A stretch of DNA of 64,000 nucleotides, taken from NCBI GenBank assembly GCA_963817065.1, contig CAWFMO010000002.1:186001-250000 (forward strand). The letters run 5' to 3'. Positions within the stretch are counted from its first letter, which is position 1, and each line of letters opens with the position of its first letter. Made by a program: the position numbers and the translations under genes. This DNA is from CAWFMO01 sp963817065 (GTDB taxonomy: Bacteria > Actinomycetota > Thermoleophilia > Solirubrobacterales > 70-9). The notes below the pieces were generated by a model that was given only the letters and a program-made list of their open reading frames with translations, searched no databases and had not been told where the DNA came from. Positions 16,141 through 24,354 of the stretch are shown here, piece after piece.

Positions 16141-17589
16141 TTGGCCACACCAGAGACGATCGCAAAGCAGCGCACCGCCGAAGAGGAGAACCTCGCCGGG
16201 ATCAACTCCGACTACACGGAGAAGTTCGGCTTCCGCGACTCCGAGGAGGGCTATGCGTACAAGGCCCCCAAGGGTCTCTCGCGCGACGTCGTCGCCTCGA
16301 TCTCCGAGTACAAGCAGGAGCCGACCTGGATGCGCGACTTCAGGCTCAAGGCCTACGAGCACTTCGAGAGCCGGCCGACCCCGAATTGGGGCGGCGACCT
16401 CGGCCAGATCGACTGGAACGACATCCACTACTTCGTCCGCGCCTCGGAGAAGAACAGCCGCGACTGGTCCGAGGTCCCCGAGGACATCAAGAACACCTTC
16501 GACCGGCTCGGGATCCCCGAGGCCGAGCGCAAGTTCCTCTCCGGTGTCGGCGCCCAGTACGAGTCCGAGGTCGTCTACCACCAGGTCAACGAGAAGCTCG
16601 AGGAGCAGGGCGTGATCTTCACCGACATGGACACGGCGCTGCGCGAGCACGAGGATCTCGTGCGCGAGTACTGGGCGACGATCATCCCGCCGAACGACAA
16701 CAAGCTCGCCGCCCTCAACTCCGCCGTCTGGTCCGGGGGCTCGTTCGTCTACGTCCCCAAGGGCGTCAAGGTCGACATGCCGCTCCAGGCCTACTTCCGG
16801 ATCAACACCGAGAACATGGGCCAGTTCGAGCGCACGCTGATCATCGCCGAGGAGGGCTCCGACGTGCACTACATCGAGGGCTGCACGGCGCCGACCTACT
16901 CGAGCGACTCGCTGCACTCCGCGGTCGTCGAGATCGCCGCCAAGGAGAGCTCGCGGGTCCGCTACACGACGGTCCAGAACTGGTCCCAGAACGTCTTCAA
17001 CCTGGTCACCAAGCGCGCCGTCGCCTACGAGGACGCGACGATGGAGTGGGTCGACTGCAACCTCGGCTCGAAGCTGACGATGAAGTACCCGTCGATCTAC
17101 CTGCTCGGCGAGCGCGCCCACGGCGAGATCCTCTCGATCGCCTTCGCCGGCAACGGCCAGCACCAGGACGCGGGCGGCAAGATCATCCACGGCGCCCCGA
17201 AGACGACCTCGTCGATCTTCTCGAAGTCGATCTCCAAGGACGGCGGGCGCGGCACCTACCGCGGGCTGCTCGAGATCGCCGAGGGCGCGACCGAGGCGCG
17301 CTCGAAGGTCGTCTGCGACGCGCTGCTCCTCGACGAGAACTCGCGCTCCGACACCTACCCGACGATCCGCATCGACGAGGACGACGCCAACGTCGGCCAC
17401 GAGGCCACGGTCTCGAAGATCGGCGACGAGCAGCTCTTCTACCTCCAGAGCCGCGGGCTCGACGAGGAGGAGGCTTCGAAGATGATCGTCAACGGCTTCA
17501 TCGAGCCGATCACCAAGGAGCTGCCGATGGAGTACGCGGTCGAGATGAACCGCCTGATCGAGCTCCAGATGGAAGGCAGCATCGGCTAG
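16141..17589 (+). CDS. sufB: Fe-S cluster assembly scaffold SufB
   Basis: 482-aa core scaffold of the SufBCD complex. Family features include the N-terminal YKAPKGLSRDVVASISEYK and the C-terminal RSDTYPTIRIDEDDANVGHE motif containing the residues around the cluster-assembly site. The start is TTG at 16141, with aaagg seven bases upstream; no ATG fits. Its stop overlaps the GTG of sufD (TAGTG). Confidence 0.96.
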   Translation: MATPETIAKQRTAEEENLAGINSDYTEKFGFRDSEEGYAYKAPKGLSRDVVASISEYKQEPTWMRDFRLKAYEHFESRPTPNWGGDLGQIDWNDIHYFVRASEKNSRDWSEVPEDIKNTFDRLGIPEAERKFLSGVGAQYESEVVYHQVNEKLEEQGVIFTDMDTALREHEDLVREYWATIIPPNDNKLAALNSAVWSGGSFVYVPKGVKVDMPLQAYFRINTENMGQFERTLIIAEEGSDVHYIEGCTAPTYSSDSLHSAVVEIAAKESSRVRYTTVQNWSQNVFNLVTKRAVAYEDATMEWVDCNLGSKLTMKYPSIYLLGERAHGEILSIAFAGNGQHQDAGGKIIHGAPKTTSSIFSKSISKDGGRGTYRGLLEIAEGATEARSKVVCDALLLDENSRSDTYPTIRIDEDDANVGHEATVSKIGDEQLFYLQSRGLDEEEASKMIVNGFIEPITKELPMEYAVEMNRLIELQMEGSIG

Positions 17590-18722
17590 TGCCGAGTGCT
17601 GCTGCTCCTCCGCTTCCAGACCAAAAAGCAAAGGGCTGGGAGTTCACCGACCTCAGCGGTCTCGACCCCGACGCCTACGCGCAGTCGGCGGGCGAGATCT
17701 CGGGGCTCGAGCCGCGCTCCGAGGAGGGCGCGCCGCTCGTCCTGCCGCTGGCCGAGGCGGCCGAGCGCTTCCCGGACCTGGTCGAGCCGCGGCTCGGCAC
17801 GCTCGTGCCCGCCGACGACCCGTTCGTGGCCCGCAACGCGGCCGCCTGGGAGCAGGGACTGTTCGTCCACGTGCCGAAGGGCGCCAAGCTCGAGGCGCCG
17901 CTCGAGCTCAGCGCGCTTCAGACCGAAGCCGGCTCGGCGCTCAACTGGCGCGTTCTGATCGTGCTCGAGGAGGGCGCCGAGGCCGAGGTCTGGGAAACGT
18001 ACGAGTCAGGCGATGAGGGGCTCGAGGCGCTCTTCAACGGCGTGGTCGAGCTCTTCGTCGGCCCGGGGGCCAACCTGCGCTACATGTGCCGCCAGGAGCT
18101 CTCTGAGAGCAGCTGGGTGTTCGCGACCCAGCGCGCCGAGGTCGAGCGCGACGCGACGCTCGACTGGGTCGCGCTCGGGTTCGGATCGGCGCGCGGCAAG
18201 GTCCGGATGGAGACCCGGCTCGCGGGCAAGGGCGCGAGCGCCAAGGTGACCGGGGCCTACGCCGGCGGCGGCTCGCAGCACCTCGACTTCGACACGACCC
18301 AGGAGCACGCCGCGCCCTCGACGACCTCGGACCTCGCCTTCCGCGGCGTGCTCGAGGACGACGCGACCGCGGTCTGGCGCGGGATGATCATGGTCGAGCC
18401 CGGCGCCCAGCAGACCGACGCCTTCCAGGAGAGCCGCAACCTGATCCTCTCCAAGAACGCCCACGCCGACGCGATCCCGGGGCTCGAGATCGAGGCCAAC
18501 GACGTCCGCTGCACCCATGCCGCGGCGATCGCCCAGGTCGACCCCGAGCAGCTCTTCTACCTCCGCGGCCGCGGGCTCGCCGAGTCCGAGGCCAAGCGGG
18601 TGATCATCGAGGGCTTCCTCGAGGCCCTGGTCGAGCGGCTCCACGACGGCCCGATCCGCGAGTCGGTCTCCGCCTCGCTCGAGCGGCGGCTGGGCAAGAT
18701 CCTCGCCCGCGCCTCCGCCTAG
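17589..18722 (+). CDS. sufD: Fe-S cluster assembly protein SufD
   Basis: 377-aa partner of SufB in the scaffold complex. Beta-helix core motifs include FVHVPKGAKLEAPLEL and, near the C-terminus, RCTHAAAIAQVDPEQLFYLR followed by GRGLAESEAKRVIIEGF, typical of SufD. The GTG start shares its first base with the sufB stop codon. The last four bases overlap a small convergent gene. Confidence 0.94.
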   Translation: MPSAAAPPLPDQKAKGWEFTDLSGLDPDAYAQSAGEISGLEPRSEEGAPLVLPLAEAAERFPDLVEPRLGTLVPADDPFVARNAAAWEQGLFVHVPKGAKLEAPLELSALQTEAGSALNWRVLIVLEEGAEAEVWETYESGDEGLEALFNGVVELFVGPGANLRYMCRQELSESSWVFATQRAEVERDATLDWVALGFGSARGKVRMETRLAGKGASAKVTGAYAGGGSQHLDFDTTQEHAAPSTTSDLAFRGVLEDDATAVWRGMIMVEPGAQQTDAFQESRNLILSKNAHADAIPGLEIEANDVRCTHAAAIAQVDPEQLFYLRGRGLAESEAKRVIIEGFLEALVERLHDGPIRESVSASLERRLGKILARASA

Positions 18723-18856
18723 CGACCGCTCCCGTTTCGCCTCGCGCGGCGCTGGGCGATGAAGGACTGGATCGTCGCCCCGAGCACGATCAGCGCCGGC
18801 ACCGCGTAGAGCAGGTAGCCCCACCAGTGGCCGACGTGGGCGAGCGGAATGCTCAT
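18719..18856 (-). CDS. 45-aa single-pass membrane microprotein
   Basis: Short gene encoding MSIPLAHVGHWWGYLLYAVP then ALIVLGATIQSFIAQRRARR and a short basic tail. One transmembrane helix (about residues 13-33) is flanked by an H-x-x-H-W-W motif on one side and a positive tail on the other, giving an N-out, C-in prediction. The overall look resembles CcmD-sized accessory subunits; no family can be assigned. The stop overlaps that of sufD by four bases. Confidence 0.6.
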   Translation of the reverse strand: MSIPLAHVGHWWGYLLYAVPALIVLGATIQSFIAQRRARRNGSGR

Positions 18857-18866
18857 CGGCGCCAGT

Positions 18867-18909
18867 ATGCCTGACGCCTGAGCGGCGGCCGCAGGGGCGG
18901 CTCAGGCAT
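18867..18909. promoter_or_regulatory. Nested inverted repeats between divergent small genes
   Basis: ATGCCTGA (18867-18874) pairs with TCAGGCAT (18902-18909), and GCCTGAGC (18876-18883) pairs with GCTCAGGC (18900-18907). The GCCTGA word is thus present twice on the left and once inverted on the right. As it lies between two divergent starts it is more likely an operator or RNA structure than a terminator. Confidence 0.4.
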
Positions 18910-19000
18910 GCGTTTGTGCCGATTCACACGATCCCTGCGTAAGGCGACCGCCCGATCACGTTAAATCCCCGTTCACGGCAACCCGACGAGGAGGATTGAG

Positions 19001-19204
19001 ATGGCGATCGAGTTCTACAACGTGAAGAAGCGCGAGAAGGTCCAGATCCCGGAGTCCGATGTCAAGAAGGTCAAGTACGAGAAGCCGGGCAAGGACGGCA
19101 AGGTCAACACCCGGTACGCGTTCAGGGCCGTCGACGACGGAACCAACCTGACGAAGTTCGCGAGCCAGTCCGACTGGGAAGCGCTCGACGCTCCGGAGGA
19201 GTAG
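19001..19204 (+). CDS. Small Lys/Glu-rich protein of unknown function
   Basis: 67-aa soluble protein starting MAIEFYNVKKREKVQIPESD, with alternating basic and acidic residues and RYAFRAVDDGTNLTKF in the middle. The strong Shine-Dalgarno gaggagg before the ATG and the clean reading frame argue for a real, well translated gene. I do not recognise the family. A lipoprotein gene follows. Confidence 0.75.
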   Translation: MAIEFYNVKKREKVQIPESDVKKVKYEKPGKDGKVNTRYAFRAVDDGTNLTKFASQSDWEALDAPEE

Positions 19205-19224
19205 GGCCGCCGGGAGGGCACACC

Positions 19225-19650
19225 ATCCCCTCCCGGCTTTCTCCCTCCCGTAGCGCCGCCGCCGCGTTGATCGCGGCAGCGGCGGTCGCGCTCGCCGCCT
19301 GCGGGGGCGAGAGCTTCGACGCCGAGGAGTTCGTCGAACAGGCGAACGCCGAGGGCGCGGGGCTCGAGCTCGGTGCGCCGCTGCCGACCAACCAGCCGGG
19401 CAAAGACCTCTACGAGGTCGAGCTCGGTGAGGCGCCGGGCGTTGCGCCCGCCGGCGCCGATGCCCACGACGCCGGCTCGCTCGCCGTCTACGACGACGAG
19501 TCGGGCGCCGATAAGGGGATCGACGAGTGCGAGGCCTCCGCCGACCTGCTCTGTTACCGGGCCGGCAACGTCGTGATCTTTCTCGAGGGCAACCCGGCGG
19601 CTGCGGGACCGATCCGGCTCGGGGCGGCGCTCGAGAAGATGGCCGAGTAG
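19225..19650 (+). CDS. Small lipoprotein, apparent ATC start
   Basis: Exported protein with lipobox LAAC followed by GGESFDAEEFVEQ, four cysteines in all. Its only in-frame standard start is TTG at 19267, which leaves a signal peptide with no positive charges and has no ribosome site. Reading from ATC at 19225 gives (M)PSRLSPSRSAAAALIAAAA, a normal lipoprotein signal, and gggaggg lies six bases upstream. I therefore place the start at the ATC. Function is unknown. Confidence 0.6.
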   Translation: MPSRLSPSRSAAAALIAAAAVALAACGGESFDAEEFVEQANAEGAGLELGAPLPTNQPGKDLYEVELGEAPGVAPAGADAHDAGSLAVYDDESGADKGIDECEASADLLCYRAGNVVIFLEGNPAAAGPIRLGAALEKMAE

Positions 19651-19663
19651 TAGTGCTGGCCCG

Positions 19664-21049
19664 CTAGGCGTTCGCCTGCGAGAGCAGGAAGAGGCCGAAG
19701 CAGGTGAAGACGACCATCACCGAGAGCATCCAGTACTGCGAGCGGGCCGCGGTACGGGCGTCGCCGAAGAGCGCGATCGCGCGGTCGTGGGCGAGGGTCA
19801 GCGCGGCGACGTGGCCGATCACCAGCGTCGCGACCTGGACGTACCAGACCGCGGTCGCGCCGATCGCCCCGTAGTCGATCCCGTTGTCGGCGGTCCCGAA
19901 GATGTCGGAGCCGTTGCCGAGCGGGTCCGAGAGCAGGAACGTGAACTGCGCCTGCTCCTGGAAGACGACGAGGCTGAAGTAGTGGGCGACGAGGTAGGCG
20001 AGCGCGATCGGGATCAGCGTGTGGCCGAACGCGCGGCGCAGCTCCCCGGTCGAGCGCGAGGGGTCGACACCGCGCATCCCGTAGACGCCGAGCGCGAACA
20101 CGGCCGCGACTCCGAACACGACCGCGATCAGGAACCCGGTGTCGGCGATCCGGAACGCCGCGGTCAGGTCGAACCCGATGTCGCGCAGGGCGTCGATGCA
20201 GGACCGGATCGCCGAGTCGAACGCCCCCTCCGCCCCGCCGTCGAAGCTCGTCGCGCCGATCGCGGTCACGACGAGGCCGACCGAGCCCGGCACCTTCGCC
20301 CACTCGGTCGCGCCCGAGAGCGGCCGGCGGACGCCGAGCCGGCCGTCGCGGACCTCGAGCGGCGCCAGCCGCGAGAACATGTTCATGTAGACGGAGAAGG
20401 TCTCGCCACGGTCGATCCATCGCTCGACGCCGAACAGGGCCATCGCGATGAATGTGATCGCCGAGTAGACGAGGACCGCGACCGCCGTGGTCTCGGGATT
20501 GAGCCCGACCGTCAGCCCGCTGGCGCCGTAGATCAGCTCGAGCCAGACGAATCCGAGCAGCCCGGCGGCCGCGGGCCAGCGCCCGAGCCACTCGGGGTAG
20601 GCGAACGGCGTGGGCGCCGTCTGCCCGGCGATCGCGCGGAACCCGCGCGAGGCGACGCGCGCGATCGCGTACCAGGGGTTGAAGGCGCGGAAGACGTCGC
20701 CGAAGAGCGCGCTCAGGAAAGCCATCCCGAGCCAGAAGGTGACGAAGACGAAGGTCAGCGAGAAGTTCCGGTCCGGCGCGTCGGTGCCGTGGAGACCGGA
20801 CCAGATCACGAGGCCCCAGAGGAAGACGCCGGCGGCGCCGGCAAGGACCAGCGTCGCCGGGCCCGCGAGCAGCGCCGAGAGCCGCTCGGAGACCGGGCGC
20901 CAGCTGTCCCCCTCGAGGCGCGGCTCGCGCCAGGCGAACGACAGCGCCATGAACGAGACGATCAGGACCAGCGACGCCCCCCAGGCGAAGAGCCAGGCCG
21001 GGATCGGCAGGTCCTGGCGCCCGACCAGCGCGTGGGCGAGCAGGAACAT
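19664..21049 (-). CDS. Polytopic membrane protein paired with a cupredoxin
   Basis: 461-aa protein with about ten to twelve hydrophobic segments. Relatives in actinobacteria are, as I recall, often labelled fenitrothion hydrolase (FedB-like), a name that need not describe their role. The start MFLLAHALVGRQDLPIPAWL and the FNPWYAIARV motif are family-typical. It is the last gene of a four-gene minus-strand operon; its ATG overlaps the stop of the cupredoxin gene. Membrane handling of copper or another metal is a guess from that neighbour. Confidence 0.75.
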   Translation of the reverse strand: MFLLAHALVGRQDLPIPAWLFAWGASLVLIVSFMALSFAWREPRLEGDSWRPVSERLSALLAGPATLVLAGAAGVFLWGLVIWSGLHGTDAPDRNFSLTFVFVTFWLGMAFLSALFGDVFRAFNPWYAIARVASRGFRAIAGQTAPTPFAYPEWLGRWPAAAGLLGFVWLELIYGASGLTVGLNPETTAVAVLVYSAITFIAMALFGVERWIDRGETFSVYMNMFSRLAPLEVRDGRLGVRRPLSGATEWAKVPGSVGLVVTAIGATSFDGGAEGAFDSAIRSCIDALRDIGFDLTAAFRIADTGFLIAVVFGVAAVFALGVYGMRGVDPSRSTGELRRAFGHTLIPIALAYLVAHYFSLVVFQEQAQFTFLLSDPLGNGSDIFGTADNGIDYGAIGATAVWYVQVATLVIGHVAALTLAHDRAIALFGDARTAARSQYWMLSVMVVFTCFGLFLLSQANA

Positions 21050-21486
21050 CAGCCGGGGCTGACGGTCAGCTCACCGATCTGTGCCTCGTGGGGCTCCCCC
21101 GATGCGAAGTGGACCTCGATCTCGTAGACGCCGTCGAGGTCGGCCGCGAACGAGACCGTCGTCTCGCCGCCGGCCGCGACCGGCTTCTCGATCTCGTAGC
21201 CGTGGACGTGTACGTCGCCGGCTTGGTCGGAGGCGACGGTGAAGCGGACCCGCTCGCCCTTGGTCGCCATCAGCTTGGCGACGCCGCCGACCGGGGCGCC
21301 GCCGGAGACCTCGATCACCTCGACCGCCGGCTGCTCCTCGACGGTGCCGGTCGTCTGCGCGGCGGTACTTGTCGTCTCGGAGTCGCTCGAATCGCTCGAA
21401 CCGTCGTCCTGGAGGACGACGAAGAGGACGACCGCGACGGCGACGAGCACGACTGCGAGGGCTGCTCTGGCGGCGTTCGACTGCAT
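21049..21486 (-). CDS. Membrane-anchored cupredoxin-like protein
   Basis: 145-aa protein. An N-terminal helix (residues 8-27) anchors or exports it; a Ser/Thr/Asp linker follows, then a cupredoxin-like beta sandwich with GERVRFTVASDQAGDVHVHG, YEIEK and YEIEVHFASGEPHEAQIGEL. HVHGYE and the later H residues are possible metal ligands, but the Cys of a blue copper site is missing. It is translationally coupled to the membrane protein that follows. Confidence 0.75.
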   Translation of the reverse strand: MQSNAARAALAVVLVAVAVVLFVVLQDDGSSDSSDSETTSTAAQTTGTVEEQPAVEVIEVSGGAPVGGVAKLMATKGERVRFTVASDQAGDVHVHGYEIEKPVAAGGETTVSFAADLDGVYEIEVHFASGEPHEAQIGELTVSPG

Positions 21487-21498
21487 GGCGGCGAGATT

Positions 21499-21675
21499 CT
21501 AGGGAGTACCGGTCTCCGGCTGCGGCGCTGCGGGCGCGGTCTGGGTCGGCGTGGCGTCGTCGATCGACGGCGCGTCGACGGTGTCCTCGCTGAACACGAA
21601 GACGAACAGCGCGACGAGGATCAGACCGAGCGCGAGCCCGACGGCGATCCCGATCGCGCGGTCGACGCCCGGCAC
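21499..21675 (-). CDS. 58-aa membrane protein
   Basis: Short reading frame beginning at GTG: (M)PGVDRAIGIAVGLALGLIL, then VALFVFVFSEDTVDAP and a Pro/Thr/Ala-rich tail. One transmembrane helix near the N-terminus, tail predicted outside. It fits between the CADD-like gene (11 nt upstream) and the cupredoxin gene (12 nt downstream), so it is probably part of this operon. Not assigned to a family. Confidence 0.6.
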   Translation of the reverse strand: MPGVDRAIGIAVGLALGLILVALFVFVFSEDTVDAPSIDDATPTQTAPAAPQPETGTP

Positions 21676-21685
21676 GCGCCGGGGA

Positions 21686-22300
21686 TCAGACGCCGTCGAG
21701 CAGGCGCCAGTTGGCCTCGAAGGCCGCCTCGGCCGCGGCGACGACGCGATCCTCGCCGTGCTCGCCGATCGCGGCGGAGATCAGCCGGCGCGACTCCTCG
21801 GCGTGGGCGATGTCGTCGGTCTCGTGGACGCGGAAGTACTCGGTCGCCGGACCCTCGTTGATCCCGTAGAAGCGCGCCAGCCCCTCGCGCTTGATCTTCG
21901 CGATCTCGGGCTGGCCGCTCTCGATCGCGTAGAGCGTCGCGAGCGCCTCGAGGTAGCCGTCGGGGCCGGTCCAGCTGCGCACGCAATCGGCGGTCTCGAC
22001 CGTCGGCTCGGCGCCGATCTTGCCGCCGGTCGCCTCGACGAAGTCGTCCCAGAGGCCGACGTGGGCCTCCTCATCCGCCGCGTGGCGACGGAGCTCCTCG
22101 CGGGCGCCGTCCGGCGCGGTCTCGGCGGCCTCGGCGCAGAGCCGGGCGATCGCCTCGGTCGCGTGGCGGTACTGGCCCGCGTAGCGCGCGAGCTCCTCGC
22201 GGCTCAGCTCGCCCTCCGACCAGCGCACGTAGAAGGGGTGCTCGAGAACGTTGTGCTTCGCGCGGCTTTCCTCGATTCGGTCCCAGACTGACTTGCTCAC
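21686..22300 (-). CDS. CADD-like heme-oxygenase-fold oxidase (possible p-aminobenzoate synthase)
   Basis: 204-aa protein of the TenA/PqqC fold, closely following chlamydial CADD: LEHPFYVRWSEGELSREELA at 19-38, YAIESGQPEIAKIKREGL at 124-141 and EYFRVHETDDIAHA at 154-167. CADD is a self-sacrificing dimetal oxygenase that makes p-aminobenzoate from its own tyrosine. The equivalents of Y27 (Y24), E142 (E127), K152 (K137), H174 (H159), D178 (D163) and H181 (H166) are present; the region around E81/H88 is four residues shorter (DEEAH, 76-80). GTG start with a gaggag site. Folate role is inferred. Confidence 0.75.
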   Translation of the reverse strand: MSKSVWDRIEESRAKHNVLEHPFYVRWSEGELSREELARYAGQYRHATEAIARLCAEAAETAPDGAREELRRHAADEEAHVGLWDDFVEATGGKIGAEPTVETADCVRSWTGPDGYLEALATLYAIESGQPEIAKIKREGLARFYGINEGPATEYFRVHETDDIAHAEESRRLISAAIGEHGEDRVVAAAEAAFEANWRLLDGV

Positions 22301-22343
22301 CGAGTCTCCTCTCTAGAAGTTGGATCGGGACAATACCGGGCCG

Positions 22344-23168
22344 GTGAGACCGCCCCGAGCAGATATCGCAGCGCCGCCCTTTCCCCCAGACGCGAACTGG
22401 GTCGGATCGGGGGAGCTGGAGATGGAACGGCTGACCGCGACCGGGCCGGTCCTCGTCCACTTCTTCGACTTCTCGCAGCTGAACGCGGTCCGCACCCTCC
22501 CCTATCTGCGGGCCTGGCACGAGCGCTACGCCGACTCGGGCCTGACCGTGCTCGGCGTCCATACCCCGCGCCATCCGTTCGGCGAGGACCCGGCGGCGGT
22601 GGCCGAAGCGGTCGAGCGGCTCGCGATCCCGTATCCGGTGCTCAGCGACGAGAAGCGCGCGGCATGGGCGGCCTACGGATGCGTCGGCTGGCCCTCGCTC
22701 TTCCTCTGGTCGCGCGGCGGGGCGCTGCGCTGGTTCCAGTTCGGCGAGGGCGATTACCGGGGGACCGAGGAGGCGATCCAGGAGCAGCTCTCCGATCTCG
22801 TGCCGCTCGAGCCGCTGGCGCCGCTGCGGCCGACCGACGCGCCCGGGGCGCGGCTCCTGGCGCCCGCGGACGAGCTGCTTCCCGGCGGCTCGGAGCGCGA
22901 GCCCTGGCGCGCGAGCTCCGCGGCGCCGGCGCTCGAGATCGACTTCGCCGGCGCCGGCGCGTCGGCGGCCCTCGACGGCGAAGGCAAGCTGGAACTGCGA
23001 CTCGACGGCGAGCCGCTCGCGGCGATCGAGGTCGACGGCCCCGGCCTCTACGAGCTGGTCACCGAGGGGCCGCACCGCGAGGGCTTGCTCGAGATCCGAC
23101 CGGATCCCTCGGTCGCCGTCTACGCGGTCGGCTTCGCGCCCGCGCTCGCCGGGGAGACTGTGATCTAA
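22344..23168 (+). CDS. Thioredoxin-fold protein lacking the CXXC site
   Basis: 274 aa from GTG at 22344 (a TTG at 22320 is the alternative). The middle follows the C-terminal thioredoxin domain of DipZ-type proteins: RTLPYLRAWHERYADSGLTV, then LGVHTPRHPFGEDP, YPVLSDEKRAAWAAYGCVGW and FQFGEGDYRGTEEAI. Where relatives have C-x-x-C before RTLPY, this protein has S-Q-L-N in FDFSQLNAVRTLPY, so it cannot be a standard disulfide oxidoreductase. A C-terminal beta-rich domain follows. No signal peptide is obvious. Divergent from the CADD-like operon. Confidence 0.75.
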   Translation: MRPPRADIAAPPFPPDANWVGSGELEMERLTATGPVLVHFFDFSQLNAVRTLPYLRAWHERYADSGLTVLGVHTPRHPFGEDPAAVAEAVERLAIPYPVLSDEKRAAWAAYGCVGWPSLFLWSRGGALRWFQFGEGDYRGTEEAIQEQLSDLVPLEPLAPLRPTDAPGARLLAPADELLPGGSEREPWRASSAAPALEIDFAGAGASAALDGEGKLELRLDGEPLAAIEVDGPGLYELVTEGPHREGLLEIRPDPSVAVYAVGFAPALAGETVI

Positions 23169-23214
23169 TCCGACCTCCGCAGCAGGAATTCGGGTACCCT
23201 AACCGCCGTTTTTC

Positions 23215-23228
23215 TTAGGGCCACCTAA
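23215..23228. promoter_or_regulatory. Candidate DtxR/IdeR-type iron box before the efeO-like gene
   Basis: TTAGG-GCCA-CCTAA is a perfect palindrome in its arms and matches the first 14 positions of the DtxR consensus TTAGGTTAGSCTAACCTAA at both arms. A further CCCTAACC lies just upstream (23197-23204). It stands 22 nt before an iron-uptake operon, so iron repression is likely. Confidence 0.5.
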
Positions 23229-23250
23229 TTCCGACTAGAACGGAGATCGA

Positions 23251-24354
23251 ATGCGAAGCAAGAAGTTCGGGCGATTGATGGCCGCCGGCGCCGCGCTCGC
23301 GAGCGCGGCGGTGCTCGCGAGCGGCTGTGGGAGCGATGACGATGACGGCGGAGAGGAGACCACCGCCTCCGAGAGCGGCCAGCTCGGCGCGATCAAGGAC
23401 TATCTGACCGACCACTCGGCGACCCTCAGCGAGCAGGCGACCGAGCTGCGCGAGCTCGGCGACGAGTACTACGAGCTCGCCGAAGCCGCCAACTTCGACT
23501 ACGCGAAGCTGGTGGCCGACAACGGCGAGGAAGTCCAGCGCATCCTCGACGACTCGAAGGCGGTCTTCGCCGAGGCGAACCCGAGCTACGAGGAGATGGA
23601 GGGCATCGTCGCCGGAGTCCCGCGGCTGGCCCAGTACGACGTCGACATCGACGCCGGAGCGGACGCCTCCGATCCCGAGAACGCGGTCTCCTTCAGCCTC
23701 GAGCTCCCCGACGGCGAGACCCTGAAGCAGCCCGGCAACCTGTTCTTCGTCACCGAGACAACGCTCTTCGGCACCAACCCCGACTTCCTCGCCAAGGGCG
23801 TCAAGGGCGACGTCGACGGCGACGGCAAGGTCGCGTTCGGCGAGGGGCTGCCGGACGCCAACATCTACTCGGCGGCGACCAAGGAGTTCGAGGAGCAGGC
23901 CAGGAACCTCGACGCCGACGCCCAGGAGTTCGAGCCCACCCCGTCGGATGCGTTCACCGCGATCACGGTGATGACGCCGACGATGAGCGAGTACTTCGAG
24001 GCCTGGAAGAACTCGCGCTTCATCGCCGGCGAGAACGCGAGCGAGCTCGGGTTCGTCGCCGCCTCGCGCCTCTCCGACATCGCCGACATCCTCGAGGGTC
24101 TCGTTCTGACCTACGAGCAGATCGAGCCCCAGATCGAGGCCGAGAACCCGCAGCAGGCGGCGCAGACCAAGATGGAGCTCGACGAGCTGCTCGCCTACGT
24201 CGAGGACCTCCGCGACCAGGAAGCCGACGGCAAGAAGTTCACCGCCGAGGAGGCCGACACGCTCGGCGCCGACGCCCAGCGCCGCGCCGAGGCGATCGCC
24301 GGCCAGGTCACCCAGGCGGCCCAGCAGCTGAACATCGAGCTGCAGGAGGCCTGA
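23251..24354 (+). CDS. EfeO-like iron-uptake lipoprotein (imelysin-type)
   Basis: 367-aa lipoprotein: lipobox ASGC with C26, an acidic linker, then a largely helical domain like the M75/imelysin part of EfeO, with FVTETTLFGTNPDFLAKG at 165-182. A textbook EF-hand loop, DVDGDGKVAFGE, occupies 187-198, suggesting calcium binding. It delivers iron to the FTR1 permease encoded next. The assignment rests on context plus the imelysin-like segments; the usual H-x-x-E iron site is not obvious. Confidence 0.75.
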   Translation: MRSKKFGRLMAAGAALASAAVLASGCGSDDDDGGEETTASESGQLGAIKDYLTDHSATLSEQATELRELGDEYYELAEAANFDYAKLVADNGEEVQRILDDSKAVFAEANPSYEEMEGIVAGVPRLAQYDVDIDAGADASDPENAVSFSLELPDGETLKQPGNLFFVTETTLFGTNPDFLAKGVKGDVDGDGKVAFGEGLPDANIYSAATKEFEEQARNLDADAQEFEPTPSDAFTAITVMTPTMSEYFEAWKNSRFIAGENASELGFVAASRLSDIADILEGLVLTYEQIEPQIEAENPQQAAQTKMELDELLAYVEDLRDQEADGKKFTAEEADTLGADAQRRAEAIAGQVTQAAQQLNIELQEA

